64,000 nucleotides of DNA from CAYTED01 sp964537075 (GCA_964537075.1 CAZIBB010000001.1:1-64000), one strand, 5' to 3'; shown: positions 14,906 through 23,835, counted from the first letter of the stretch. Notes: generated from the letters alone by a model not told the origin. Numbers and translations are program-made.

Positions 14906-16612
14906 CTACATTTTTCCGAAACGGCGAAGCAGGGTGGTAACATCTTTTTCCGCCTGTGCCATGAGCGCATCCATATACAAGCCGCGGTCAGGAATCGATG
15001 TCACCGCATTGTTTTCAAAGAGATAATATTGTTTGATCGCCACGCGCTCGAGAAAGGCGCGATCATGCGAAACGAGAATCACCGTCCCCGGATATTTCTC
15101 CAGCGCCTCTTCGATCGCCTGGCTCGCATCGAGATCGAGATGATTGGTCGGTTCGTCGAGAAGCAGCGTATTCACTCCCTTGGCAACCGCCATGGCGATG
15201 GAAAGTCTTGCGCGCTCCCCCGGACTGAGTCGTCCGAGTTTCGCCTCGATCATCTCACCATGTATCTGAAACTCGCGGAGAAAAATCGCCACCTCCAACT
15301 TCTCGATGAAATGTGTCTCGTCGAGAAACCATTCTACCGGCGTCTTCTCACGGGGAATATTTTCATGCGCCTGCATCAGATCACCGATCCGAATCTTCTC
15401 TCCTTTTTCCACGCTTCCCGAGATCGGCTTGAGCACTCCGGAAATCGTCTTGAGCACGGTCGATTTTCCCGAACCATTCAGCCCGAGGAATGCCGTTCGT
15501 GATCCATAGGCAATCTTCATATCGACCGGCCCGATCTGAAACGCTTTCTTATACCCGGCTACTACCGCATCCAAAGAAAGTACCATATCCGGATCACTTT
15601 CTTTGACATTGAAATACAGATGAAACGGATCACGCTCGGGAGCAAGTTTGGTTTTCTCCGCCTTGATACTGCGCGTCTCAAGCGCCATGGCAGCCGCACC
15701 GAATTTTTGTTCCGACCGATTCCGGTGATACCCCTGCGACATCTTGTCTTTGTCGGGCATTACCATGCTTCCGCCGATACGAGCCCATTCACGCTTCTCA
15801 TCGGAACTTTCCTTCAGACGAATTTTCTCCGCCTGTTCCTTTTCATAATTTTCTTTTTCAAATTGTCGCTTCTCTTCCTGAAGATGAAAATACTGGCTCC
15901 AATTTCCCGTCCACATCGTGGCCGTTCGAGTGAACCATTCGAGCTCGAGCACCTTGGTCACCACGGCATCGAGAAAACGCCTGTCATGCGAAGCGATGAG
16001 GCATGTGGCCTGTGAAGATACAAGGAAACGCTCAAGAAAGAGAAGCGCTGGCAAATCGAGATTGTTCGTCGGCTCATCGAGCAGGAGAATATCTGCGCCC
16101 CGCAAAAGTACCGAGGCGAGATTCACCTTCGTCTTCTCGCCGCCCGAAAGTGTCTCAAGCAGCCGGTCGAAAGCGATGTGCCCGAGGAAAAGCCCATCAA
16201 GCATCGTACGCGCACGATCTTCAAACGAATAATGTGTGACACGATTCAATTTTTCGGAAAGCTCACCGTATTCCTCGAGAGCGGATGCTTCATCCAATCT
16301 CGGCTCGAGCATTTTCATCCGCCACTCGGTCTCGGCCACGCCGGTTTCTTCGCGAAGGAATTCCAACACCGTGATATCCGACTTGGAAGGCGTCGGCTCC
16401 TGCGGAAGATACCCTGCAAGCGATCTCTTAGCCATTTCAACTGTCCCTCGATCGGGCGTATCGATACCGGCAATAATCTTCATGAGCGTCGACTTCCCGA
16501 CGCCATTTGGTCCGACAAGCGCGACTTTTTGCCCTTTGCCCAAAGAAAACGTGACCTTATCGAGGACCGCTCTTCCACCTTGAGTTTTCCGAATATTGCG
16601 AACGGTAAACAT
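14906..16612 (-). CDS. ABC-F family ATPase
   Basis: 568 residues with two nucleotide-binding domains and no membrane segments, the ABC-F layout (ribosome-associated translation factors such as EttA or Uup). First domain: Walker A GPNGVGKST (about 34-42), signature LSGGEKTKVNLA, Walker B ILLLDEPTN. Linker with charged helices (EEKRQFEKENYEKEQAEK). Second domain: GLNGSGKST, LSPGERARLSIA, LLLDEPTNHLD. Which subfamily it belongs to was not resolved. Start MFTVRNIRKTQGG at 16612 is at the natural beginning of the first domain. Confidence 0.93.
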   Translation of the reverse strand: MFTVRNIRKTQGGRAVLDKVTFSLGKGQKVALVGPNGVGKSTLMKIIAGIDTPDRGTVEMAKRSLAGYLPQEPTPSKSDITVLEFLREETGVAETEWRMKMLEPRLDEASALEEYGELSEKLNRVTHYSFEDRARTMLDGLFLGHIAFDRLLETLSGGEKTKVNLASVLLRGADILLLDEPTNNLDLPALLFLERFLVSSQATCLIASHDRRFLDAVVTKVLELEWFTRTATMWTGNWSQYFHLQEEKRQFEKENYEKEQAEKIRLKESSDEKREWARIGGSMVMPDKDKMSQGYHRNRSEQKFGAAAMALETRSIKAEKTKLAPERDPFHLYFNVKESDPDMVLSLDAVVAGYKKAFQIGPVDMKIAYGSRTAFLGLNGSGKSTVLKTISGVLKPISGSVEKGEKIRIGDLMQAHENIPREKTPVEWFLDETHFIEKLEVAIFLREFQIHGEMIEAKLGRLSPGERARLSIAMAVAKGVNTLLLDEPTNHLDLDASQAIEEALEKYPGTVILVSHDRAFLERVAIKQYYLFENNAVTSIPDRGLYMDALMAQAEKDVTTLLRRFGKM

Positions 16613-16752
16613 ACAGCCGATGAATTACGAATCAAGAATCATGAATCAAGAAAAAAGGAGGGAATTCCTTTCACAATCCAATTACTATGACATGAAAAAA
16701 GAAAAAAGGCAAGAATCGAAACAATCCCTGCCCTTCCAAAGTTTCCCCCAAA
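16613..16752. other. repeat-filled spacer
   Basis: Contains GAATTACGAATCAAGAATC and ATGAATCAAG units (16623-16650), the same degenerate GAATC/ATGAATC style as other spacer repeats, then A-rich sequence. No gene or clear terminator. Confidence 0.45.
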
Positions 16753-16992
16753 TTATCCCACCAATCCCTCGACATCGGCCCACATCATCTCGAGATCCTT
16801 CTGGATAGTCAGAAGGTCATCATGCTTGGTAAGCTCTCCATCATTCAGTTTTTCCTGAACGAGATCCTCGACGAGATCGATCCATTCATCATAGCTCTGA
16901 ATCCCCTCTCGGATGGCCCTGGCTTTCACTTCTTCAAAGAGATTCTGAACGAACGTATCATTCGGATCCGGCTGGTGCATATCGTCTTCCAT
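16753..16992 (-). CDS. hypothetical small acidic protein
   Basis: Not recognised. 79 residues, strongly acidic and helical (MEDDMHQPDPNDTFVQNLF; DEWIDLVEDLVQEKLNDGEL), no signal or membrane segment. Start at 16992. It stands alone between the ABC-F gene and a 270-nt spacer. The well-behaved composition and lack of repeats suggest a real gene; function unknown. Confidence 0.65.
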   Translation of the reverse strand: MEDDMHQPDPNDTFVQNLFEEVKARAIREGIQSYDEWIDLVEDLVQEKLNDGELTKHDDLLTIQKDLEMMWADVEGLVG

Positions 16993-17265
16993 AGCATTGT
17001 AATAATATTTATTTCGTTACCATCATACTGGCTCACAAGAAAAAGGTCAAAGGGTGTAAAAAAAGTAATCAGTAATCGGTAACTAGTAACGAAAAGATTC
17101 CTGTATGATATCGTGAAAACGAGAGAACGGTCGTTCCGCTGGCCTCAGCGGTGCGACCGCTGTTTGAAAAGATTTCTCAATTATAATCTTCTAAAACCAA
17201 TTTTCAAAAACCGCGCTAGCTGTTTCAGGTCACAGGTCATGAAAATTAGCTTTCAGAGGATTGCA
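16993..17265. repeat. spacer with GGTCGTTCCGC hairpin (copy 2) and short tandem repeats
   Basis: AGTAATCAGTAATCGGTAAC units at 17062-17085, then a 12-bp nested palindrome CGGTCG-CCGCTG-CAGCGG-CGACCG at 17128-17159, whose left part matches the hairpin at 6064-6097 in reverse orientation. No gene seen in the 273 nt. Confidence 0.6.
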
Positions 17266-17799
17266 CTATACATTTTCACGATGTCTTGATACCGTGCTCC
17301 GGAGAAAATGTTCCGATCCGGAGAGCACTTTCTTCGCATTATCAAAAGTTACTCTCTCCATCGCCTCATCATAGGGAAGCCAGACGGATCCGATATGCTC
17401 ATGGGAAATCTTCACCTCGGTCGAACGCGTTCGTGCCGGATAGAAGTGTACCTCCTTAAAAATCCAGATACCCTTGCCCGTTCTCTTACGTTTTTCCCCT
17501 TCCGATCCCTTGGCAACATAAAAGAAACGTATGCTCGTTCGATAGGGAAATATCTCGAGATCCTTGATACCAGTTTCTTCCTCAGTTTCCCGCCGCAAAG
17601 TTATTTCTTCGGTCTCCCCTTTCTCGATATGCCCTTTGGCAAAATCAAAATGCCCGCTCGGATAATGGAGGAGAAGATACTGACGCTCACGCTGTTCATC
17701 TTCACGAAAAACGACGGCGCCGACTGATGTTTCCCAAATTACAGGAAAACCACAGACTTTGAGAAGTAAGTAAAGGGGCTTGATCACTGGTGGCTTCAT
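17266..17799 (-). CDS. Nudix hydrolase
   Basis: 177 residues. The Nudix box GHIEKGETEEITLRRETEEE plus TGI (about residues 55-77) has all catalytic Glu/Arg residues. The preceding ETSVGAVVFREDEQRERQYL segment resembles diadenosine-polyphosphate-type members, suggesting hydrolysis of a nucleoside diphosphate linked to another moiety; the actual substrate is unknown. A 14-residue basic insertion (GSEGEKRKRTGKG) interrupts the fold after the strand FFYVAK. Start MKPPVIKPLYLLLK at 17799. Confidence 0.9.
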   Translation of the reverse strand: MKPPVIKPLYLLLKVCGFPVIWETSVGAVVFREDEQRERQYLLLHYPSGHFDFAKGHIEKGETEEITLRRETEEETGIKDLEIFPYRTSIRFFYVAKGSEGEKRKRTGKGIWIFKEVHFYPARTRSTEVKISHEHIGSVWLPYDEAMERVTFDNAKKVLSGSEHFLRSTVSRHRENV

Positions 17800-17830
17800 A
17801 TAATCCTATTGTGACACAGTCAGACGAGTC

Positions 17831-17942
17831 TGTCTAAATCGCTGTCTGTCTAAATCGCCCCTCTTGGAATGTAAAAGAGTTTTTTCCTGCTGTCCGTGTT
17901 CTGACGAAAGGCAAGGGAAAAAGCTGCTTTTACATTTCAAGA
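17831..17942. repeat. tandem TGTCTAAATCG and 16-bp inverted repeat
   Basis: TGTCTAAATCG occurs at 17831-17841 and 17847-17857 (16-nt period). TCTTGGAATGTAAAAG (17862-17877) pairs with CTTTTACATTTCAAGA (17927-17942) with one G-T, enclosing 49 nt. This is in the spacer between the Nudix gene and the pseudouridine synthase; no T-run, so not a standard terminator. Confidence 0.65.
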
Positions 17943-17945
17943 GCC

Positions 17946-17973
17946 TAAAAAAACCACGAGATATCTCATGGTT
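17946..17973 (-). terminator. terminator of the pseudouridine synthase gene
   Basis: AACCACGAGATATCTCATGGTT-type palindrome (17952-17973; one mismatch) followed on the minus strand by TTTTTT, starting 5 nt beyond the stop codon. Confidence 0.8.
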
Positions 17974-17977
17974 CTTT

Positions 17978-18709
17978 CTATTTCTTCAATCCGACCGTTT
18001 TCAAGAAGACATCGAGCTCGGGGCCAATGATACGACGGAAGTGTCCCGCGAGCATATGATGGAGCTCGATATTCATGATGCGCGTACGGACGAGGTCGGT
18101 CACACGGCGGCTCTGTGACTCACACATACGGCGAATCTGTCGCTTTTTCCCTTCGGTCAGAATGATCGAGAAGGATTTGTCATCGATACGAGTCACCTGA
18201 CACGGCTTGGTCTTGTATCCGTCATCAAGCTTCACTCCTTCGGAGAGGCGTTTGATGAAAGTCTCGTCGATTATCTTATCGACTTTCACTATATATTCCT
18301 TCTCATGCCCGTATCGGGGATTGAGGAGGAGATCGGTCAGACGGCCATCATTCGAGAGGATGATGAGCCCGCGTGATTCCTTATCAAGCCGGCCAAGCGG
18401 AGAGACTTTTTCTGGCGTCTCGAGAATATCCTCGATGCTTCGCTCCGTTCCCTGGGGGCTGTGCGTGATGATCTGCTTCGGCTTATGAAACGCATAATAG
18501 ACGAGCTTCTTTTTCTTCGCATTGATGGCCTGGACATCATCCCCTTCATTCACGGGCGTACCGAGCTTGGCGGTAAGGCCATTCACCTTCACTTGTCCAG
18601 CCGCGATCAATTTGTCCGCTTCACGACGGGAGCAGATCTGCTTCAACGCCAAATACCGGTTGATACGGACCGGATATTTGATTTCAGTTGTTCCAAGTAT
18701 TTCTGACAC
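17978..18709 (-). CDS. rRNA pseudouridine synthase, RsuA/RluB family
   Basis: 243 residues. N-terminal S4 RNA-binding domain (RINRYLALKQICSRREADKL; IAAGQVKVNG) then the RsuA catalytic domain with GRLDKESRGLIILSNDG, in which the Asp is the catalytic nucleophile, followed by KEYIVKVD and GKKRQIRRMC. It converts a uridine in ribosomal RNA to pseudouridine; the exact site cannot be assigned. Start at 18709 (MSEILGTTEIKYPVRINRYL). Confidence 0.93.
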   Translation of the reverse strand: MSEILGTTEIKYPVRINRYLALKQICSRREADKLIAAGQVKVNGLTAKLGTPVNEGDDVQAINAKKKKLVYYAFHKPKQIITHSPQGTERSIEDILETPEKVSPLGRLDKESRGLIILSNDGRLTDLLLNPRYGHEKEYIVKVDKIIDETFIKRLSEGVKLDDGYKTKPCQVTRIDDKSFSIILTEGKKRQIRRMCESQSRRVTDLVRTRIMNIELHHMLAGHFRRIIGPELDVFLKTVGLKK

Positions 18710-18760
18710 AATATTTTACTCAAAATTGAATATCAATTATACCAGAAACATCCGAGAAGG

Positions 18761-19663
18761 TCAATTGTTTTCGGAATCCGTCGAAATACTCAGCGATTCA
18801 GGAGTTTTTACGGGGCGCGGTGCCAGTATTTTCGAAAAGATATTCGAATACAGCCGAAAGAAAACGAGACCTGAAACAAAGAGAGCGGAGATCGTGTACA
18901 GCGCCTGCATCCACCGTTCCGTCGAATCCGTCCCACTCATGATCCCATGACCGATGGCAAGGATATATGCGATGAGACTCATAACATGAGCGATTCGCCA
19001 CAGATTTGGCGACATTTTCGAGCGCACTATCAAAACGAACGCGAGGAGAAGCATGAAATAGAAAGCGATGATGCCGAGGCCAACGGTCTTCCCAATATCG
19101 AAACCCAGTGCCGATGTATAATCACGAGCGAGAAAAAACGGTACGAGTGCCTCGGCTATCGACAGATGAAGAGAATCGCCGAAGAAAAAACTGCTCGCAT
19201 GAACGATGACCGCCACAATGACTGTGATCAGGAGAAAACGATACACATGAGGGATTGTCGCGGGAAGGAAAAACTTGGCGATAAAACGGGAATTCATAAG
19301 GAGACCGAAGCAAACCACAATCGTAAGCATAATGAAAGCAAAAATACCGCTCGCCCGGCCGATATACCACATGAATTTCGTCGGATCACCGAGCAATCCC
19401 GGTTCCGACAGGGAAAGATTCGTCAGCTGGGAGCTGGCACTGTCAAGCGGATTTGTCCGAGCGAGCAGCTCGGCACCATCAAAAATCCCGTCATTATCCG
19501 TATCCGCGACCGCGGGGTCGGTCATATACATAGTTTGCTCCGCCTCATCAGACAGGCCATCAAAATCAGAATCCCTGATCGCCCCCTGCGTCGGGAGAGC
19601 AGGAAAGACACCAAAAAAAACAATTGTCACGCTGATGAAAAAAAATATTCCTCTATTGTTCAT
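18761..19663 (-). CDS. membrane protein: thrombospondin type 3 repeats plus ferric-reductase-like domain
   Basis: About 300 residues from MNNRGIFFFISV at 19663. Signal peptide (to about residue 28), then calcium-binding DSDFDGLSDEAE and DTDNDGIFDGAE repeats typical of thrombospondin type 3/EF-like loops, then six membrane segments. The membrane part resembles the ferric-reductase-like/YedZ cytochrome domain: paired histidines in IPHVYRFLL..IVHASSFFF and in RIAHVMSLIAY..IGHGIM, at spacings suited to bis-His haem. Predicted role is transmembrane electron transfer, with the repeats on the outside. It overlaps the end of the upstream gene by 11 nt. Confidence 0.78.
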   Translation of the reverse strand: MNNRGIFFFISVTIVFFGVFPALPTQGAIRDSDFDGLSDEAEQTMYMTDPAVADTDNDGIFDGAELLARTNPLDSASSQLTNLSLSEPGLLGDPTKFMWYIGRASGIFAFIMLTIVVCFGLLMNSRFIAKFFLPATIPHVYRFLLITVIVAVIVHASSFFFGDSLHLSIAEALVPFFLARDYTSALGFDIGKTVGLGIIAFYFMLLLAFVLIVRSKMSPNLWRIAHVMSLIAYILAIGHGIMSGTDSTERWMQALYTISALFVSGLVFFRLYSNIFSKILAPRPVKTPESLSISTDSENN

Positions 19664-20108
19664 ATGAATCCAGTATACCGTTGCCATTCAAATCCGTATC
19701 ATCATGGTACGCGAAATCATCCTCATCATGATGTTTGTCGAAGATATTCGGCACGCCGTCCATATCGGTATCAGTGAAATATTCGCGTTGATCATGCGAC
19801 GGATCCGGATCGATCGCATCGACGAGCAGATCCCCATCGCTATCGATGAGAAACTCCGGATCATTCACTCGCCTGATTTCATAGGTAGTCACCTGTTGCG
19901 TGATGGTCTGCATGATGGTTTTCCCTGAAGAAGGATCCCTTTCATCCTCCTCATCTTCGTCATCTTCATCTTCATCCTCTGCAAAAGCCACGAGCGAAAA
20001 AGAGAATGAGCCATTCGATGTCTTCTGTCCCTCAACCACCGCGACGATAAAGAGCGACGCTCCAAAAGCGAAGAGAACACTCAAGACAGAAATGTACGGG
20101 TGTTTCAT
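19653..20108 (-). CDS. secreted acidic protein with thrombospondin type 3-like calcium repeats
   Basis: About 151 residues. N-terminal signal/anchor (MKHPYISVLSVLFAFGASLF), a tract of Asp/Glu (EDEDEDDEDEEDE), then DSDGDLLVDAIDPDP, DTDMDGVPNIFDK and DLNGNGILDSYE, three calcium-binding-type loops. It precedes and overlaps (11 nt) the ferric-reductase-like gene, which carries the same kind of loops. Probably exported and bound to calcium; its partner is likely the neighbouring membrane protein. Start at 20108 preferred over the in-frame start at 20123. Confidence 0.75.
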   Translation of the reverse strand: MKHPYISVLSVLFAFGASLFIVAVVEGQKTSNGSFSFSLVAFAEDEDEDDEDEEDERDPSSGKTIMQTITQQVTTYEIRRVNDPEFLIDSDGDLLVDAIDPDPSHDQREYFTDTDMDGVPNIFDKHHDEDDFAYHDDTDLNGNGILDSYEQ

Positions 20109-20119
20109 ACGATAAAAAA

Positions 20120-20509
20120 TCAAGATGTCTTCGTTGTCCTTGTCGATTTTGGCTTACTCGTCGCAACCGAAGTCTTCGGCAATTGCACCGTCACCGTCTT
20201 CGTAATCGGTACGCTCACACCTTTTTTATTCTCCTCGATCATGGCTGGCTGTTTCTGACGCAATGTATCGTACTGAGACTTCGCCATATCCATAACATCC
20301 GAAAGCTCTGCCTTCTTCAATTCAACCGCCACGAAATATTCCTGGCGAAAACGTTCCAGGTCAGAGAGCGTCATCTGAACATCGGCCTGTGTCGCAGTCA
20401 AAACAGCGAGACGCTTCTTCTGCTCGGTCGCCAAAACTCCAAAATACGCCCCTCCGAGTATAAGGAGCTCAAGTAATACGAAAATAATCCTGTTTTTTAA
20501 TTTCTCCAT
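20120..20509 (-). CDS. single-pass membrane protein with coiled coil
   Basis: 129 residues: short cytoplasmic MEKLKNR, one membrane segment (IIFVLLELLILGGAYFGVLA), a coiled coil (KKRLAVLTATQADVQMTLSDL and onward), and a Lys/Thr/Ser-rich tail. First of three tightly linked genes (11-nt gap to the next, then an 11-nt overlap), with a promoter-like TATAAT near 20537-20542 upstream. Not recognised; probably part of the same surface assembly. Confidence 0.7.
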   Translation of the reverse strand: MEKLKNRIIFVLLELLILGGAYFGVLATEQKKRLAVLTATQADVQMTLSDLERFRQEYFVAVELKKAELSDVMDMAKSQYDTLRQKQPAMIEENKKGVSVPITKTVTVQLPKTSVATSKPKSTRTTKTS

Positions 20510-20570
20510 ACACGCATCCTCAGGTTTACAGATTCAATTATATCATTACGATACACATTTAAAAACAACG

Positions 20571-21833
20571 CTAATCTTTCCGCAAAGCCTCCATCGGGGA
20601 AAGTTTCGAGGCTGATACAGCCGGAGCGAGACCGAAGATGAGTCCGACAGCCATCGAGAATCCCGCGCCGAGAAAAAGCGATTGCGCCGTAAAGACGAGT
20701 TTGAGATCAAATCCAAATTTGGCAAAAATTAAAGTGAGTAAAAAAACTACCAATACTCCCAAGAGAATGCCAATAAGCCCGCCAATGCCAGTAATGATGA
20801 TCGCCTCGGCAAGAAATTGCTGAAGAATCGATATCGACTTCGCACCGAGTGCCTTGCGCAAACCGATTTCACTCGTTCGCTCTGACACCGATACATACAT
20901 GACATTCATAATTCCCACTCCCCCGACCAAAAGCGATATCGAAGTCAGTGCCAATAAGAGAATCGTGATCGCCCCCAATACATCACCGAGAGTTTTCTGC
21001 GCCTCCTTCGTTGAGGTGACAGAAAAATCATCCTTATCCGGATCCTTGATATCATGTCGTTTCCGCATGAGGGCGACGATATCCGCTACCGTCTCCTGGT
21101 CACGCGTCCCATCCTTCATTTTCACGGAAATCATCTGCACATAATCGATGCCGAGAATTTTCGAGAGGAGTGTCTCGACGGGAATATAGGTCATCGCATC
21201 GAGATTGAAAAATGCCGCTGTTCCACGAGGGGCAATCACACCGATTACCCGATATTTCTCCCCTTTGATCGTGATCATTTCTCCGATGGCATCACTCTCG
21301 CCAAAGAAGGTTTCTTTCGTCTCCGATCCGAGCACGGCGACGCGCGCCAAACTCCGATCTTCTTCATCGGTGAAAAACCGACCAGATTCAAGCTTGATAT
21401 TCTCATCCACGCTCTGCGCCGAGGCACTCGTTCCAAAGAGTAGAATACGCTTTCCAACCGATCCATAGGTCGCTCGCTCCTGTCCAATCGTTCCCGCATA
21501 TACCGCTTCGACATTATTTATTTTTCGAATAGCATCGCTGTCCTTTACGGTAAGCGTCGTAATCTGCGTTCCCATCGATCTCCCCGAAGCATTTTCCGAA
21601 GACATTTTTCCGGTATTCGGAATTTTCACCTCCACCTGAATCAGTTCCGATCCAAAACTCTCCACCTGTCCGAGTACGAATCCCTTCACCCCTTCACCGA
21701 GCGATGTCACGACCACCACCGCGAACACACCTATCACTACTCCGAGCAACGCCAAAAATGTCCGCGCCCGATGTGAACGAATCGTTCGAACCGCGAACAT
21801 GATCGGCATAGAAAATTGTTTCATCTTATTCAT
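20571..21833 (-). CDS. MacB-type ABC exporter permease (FtsX fold)
   Basis: 420 residues. N-terminal membrane segment (ARTFLALLGVVIGVFAVVVV), a large extracytoplasmic MacB-PCD domain (about 45-275), and three C-terminal segments with the FtsX motif GGVGIMNVMYVSVSERTSEIGLRKALGAK. It overlaps the 3' end of the other permease by 8 nt, indicating coupled translation. With its paralogue, the ATPase and the adaptor it makes a MacA-MacB-like tripartite-type exporter; without an outer membrane in such lineages the adaptor may act alone. Start 21833; M4 at 21824 is an alternative. Confidence 0.92.
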   Translation of the reverse strand: MNKMKQFSMPIMFAVRTIRSHRARTFLALLGVVIGVFAVVVVTSLGEGVKGFVLGQVESFGSELIQVEVKIPNTGKMSSENASGRSMGTQITTLTVKDSDAIRKINNVEAVYAGTIGQERATYGSVGKRILLFGTSASAQSVDENIKLESGRFFTDEEDRSLARVAVLGSETKETFFGESDAIGEMITIKGEKYRVIGVIAPRGTAAFFNLDAMTYIPVETLLSKILGIDYVQMISVKMKDGTRDQETVADIVALMRKRHDIKDPDKDDFSVTSTKEAQKTLGDVLGAITILLLALTSISLLVGGVGIMNVMYVSVSERTSEIGLRKALGAKSISILQQFLAEAIIITGIGGLIGILLGVLVVFLLTLIFAKFGFDLKLVFTAQSLFLGAGFSMAVGLIFGLAPAVSASKLSPMEALRKD

Positions 21834-23067
21834 ATCGCAGTGCTTCCATAGGGCTTACCTTCGACGCCTTAATCGCAGGATAGAGACCGAATGCAAGGCC
21901 AATCACGAGTGACACGCCGAATCCGATCAGGACGGAGGAGAACGGTACGAGAAATTCCCAATCATAGCCGAGCTTTGGAATAATGATCGCCGCGATAAAA
22001 GAGAGAAAAATGCCAAAAAAAATACCGATAATTCCGCCGGTAACCGTGACGAAGGAAGACTCTATCAGAAATTGAGTGATGATGTGGTGGGGTCTCGCGC
22101 CGACGGATTTCCGCAGACCAATTTCCCGCACGCGTTGCGATACCGAGATGAGCATAGAGTTCATAATGCCAATTCCGCCGACGAGAAGCGAAATGGAGGC
22201 GATTGCGATCAGAAAATATTTCAATACATCTGTGATACTGGTCAACACACCGAGAGCGGCTGCGGTATTCCGTACTGAAAAATCCGCTTCCTCACCCTCT
22301 TCGATATCATGCCGATCCCGAAGGAGGCTCGTAATATCCTCCACGGTTCGATCCACATTATCCGGAGTATCGACCTTTCCTCGGGCAAAATTCAAATAAT
22401 TGATTCCGAGTAAAAGCTTCTGCGCTGTCTCAAGCGGGACAAAAGCCAATACATCGGGATTTGAAAATGCAGTGGAACCCCGCTCTTCCAGCACGCCTAC
22501 TACCCGAAAAGGCATATCCTTTACTTTCACCGTTTCCCCGATAGGGTTGCGATCAGGAAAAAGTTCTTTGGCACGGGTCGATCCAAGAACAATCACTCGA
22601 GAGAGATCACTCTCTTCTTCAGGAAAGAAAAAACGTCCGGAAGCGACATCGATCGATTCCACTTCGATCATCTCCGGAGAGACCCCTTGAAAACTGACTT
22701 CGAATGATTCTCTCGGTGATTCTATCGTCGCTGATCCGGAAACATACCCTGATACCGCTACGAGATACGGGACATTCTGCCTCTCACGTATGGCGTCGAG
22801 ATCATCATTCATGAGTGTCGTCGTCACTACACCGAATGCGGCAGCCGGCGGACCATCCTCCTCCGAAGCACCAGGAAGCACCCCCACGAGATTTGACCCC
22901 ACCTTCTCAATCTGAGAAAGGATAAGTCTCTGCGCGCTCGCGCCGATGGCCATGACCATGATGACCGAAGCCACCCCGATCACGATCCCGAGCACCGTCA
23001 AGAGAAACCTTGTTTTCGAGGCGATGAGAGAACGATAAGATATTTTTATAGGATCACTGAGTTTCAT
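21826..23067 (-). CDS. MacB-type ABC exporter permease (paralogue)
   Basis: 413 residues, same layout as its downstream neighbour: membrane segment RFLLTVLGIVIGVASVIMVM, MacB-PCD domain, and C-terminal FtsX motif GGIGIMNSMLISVSQRVREIGLRKSVGARP. The two probably form a heterodimer. Upstream (23083-23122) is the palindrome left by the transposase element, so the link to the ATPase gene is broken by 1.1 kb. Start at 23067 follows the family. Confidence 0.92.
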   Translation of the reverse strand: MKLSDPIKISYRSLIASKTRFLLTVLGIVIGVASVIMVMAIGASAQRLILSQIEKVGSNLVGVLPGASEEDGPPAAAFGVVTTTLMNDDLDAIRERQNVPYLVAVSGYVSGSATIESPRESFEVSFQGVSPEMIEVESIDVASGRFFFPEEESDLSRVIVLGSTRAKELFPDRNPIGETVKVKDMPFRVVGVLEERGSTAFSNPDVLAFVPLETAQKLLLGINYLNFARGKVDTPDNVDRTVEDITSLLRDRHDIEEGEEADFSVRNTAAALGVLTSITDVLKYFLIAIASISLLVGGIGIMNSMLISVSQRVREIGLRKSVGARPHHIITQFLIESSFVTVTGGIIGIFFGIFLSFIAAIIIPKLGYDWEFLVPFSSVLIGFGVSLVIGLAFGLYPAIKASKVSPMEALRYE

Positions 23068-23082
23068 AACAACACATTACTC

Positions 23083-23122
23083 TTTTGGAGGCTAAACCTC
23101 CATGGAGGTTTAGCCTCCAAAA
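23083..23122. repeat. REP-like palindrome, downstream of the transposase
   Basis: A perfect 40-bp palindrome with the inner pattern GGAGG-CTAAA-CCTCC-AT-GGAGG-TTTAG-CCTCC (23087-23118). Each half is itself a small GGAGG/CCTCC hairpin, so the whole can be read as two inverted REP units. The last base abuts the TAA stop of the transposase at 23123. Confidence 0.92.
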
Positions 23123-23782
23123 TTATTCCATCAACAAAGCTCTTTCAATCTGCTTTCTTTCTAAAATTCCAATTAGGGAACTCTCTGAAAAATCTTTGTA
23201 TTCCTCTTGACTGCGGAATTGTCCAAGTACAATATTTTTTTCACAATATTCGCGCTTTGTTTTTCCGATATATTCATTCCAACTTGAACGAGTAAGAATA
23301 TCATCTTCATATCGATGCACACGAAAATTCAGATTTACATACGCACTCAAGTGCAATAAATATTCATTCGTTTCAATATGAATTGCCTTGAATGTTCCCT
23401 GGAACAGCGAGCCGCTTCGTGTATACTTTTTATTGAAATACATCGTGTATCCTGTACCAAATCGCTGCATAAACTTCTCCACCCCCTTATCTGAAACCTG
23501 CCTAAGAATAAAATGGAAATGATTCGGATTAATGCAGTATGCAATAACCTCAACCAACGGCTCTTCCTTTTCTTCATCCTTTATAACTACCTTTCCAAAA
23601 CTTTTTTCATGAGATTTTTTTTCATAAATACTCCCTATAGGATTGAGTGTATTAAATTCAACCATGCTCTGCAGAAACCTCTCTGCATCAGTCACATCTT
23701 CTATAATCATTCTCTTTTCCACTCCACGATTATAAATATGATATACCTCCTCATTTGCAAATATCACTTTTCTCATAAGCAT
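23123..23782 (-). mobile_element. REP-associated tyrosine transposase (RAYT, Y1 HUH family)
   Basis: About 219 residues from the ATG at 23782 (MLMRKVIFANEEVYHIYNRG). Single-strand-cutting HUH transposase: HFH in NPNHFHFILRQ (about residues 88-90) is the metal-binding HUH pair, and TGYTMYFNKKYTRSGSLFQG carries the candidate catalytic Tyr with the RAYT-type surroundings. Perfect 32-bp palindromes flank it on both sides, which is the expected substrate arrangement. The longer reading frame reaching 23827 starts inside the palindrome. It is inserted in an ABC-exporter operon in the same orientation. Confidence 0.88.
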
Positions 23783-23792
23783 TGACGTTATT

Positions 23793-23826
23793 TGGAGGCT
23801 AAACCTCCATGGAGGTTTAGCCTCCA
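23793..23826. repeat. REP-like palindrome, upstream of the transposase
   Basis: 34-bp perfect palindrome whose 32-bp centre (23794-23825) is identical to that at 23087-23118. It begins 11 nt upstream of the transposase start and ends 10 nt from the SMR-like gene stop. Confidence 0.92.
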
Positions 23827-23835
23827 CGATTTCAG

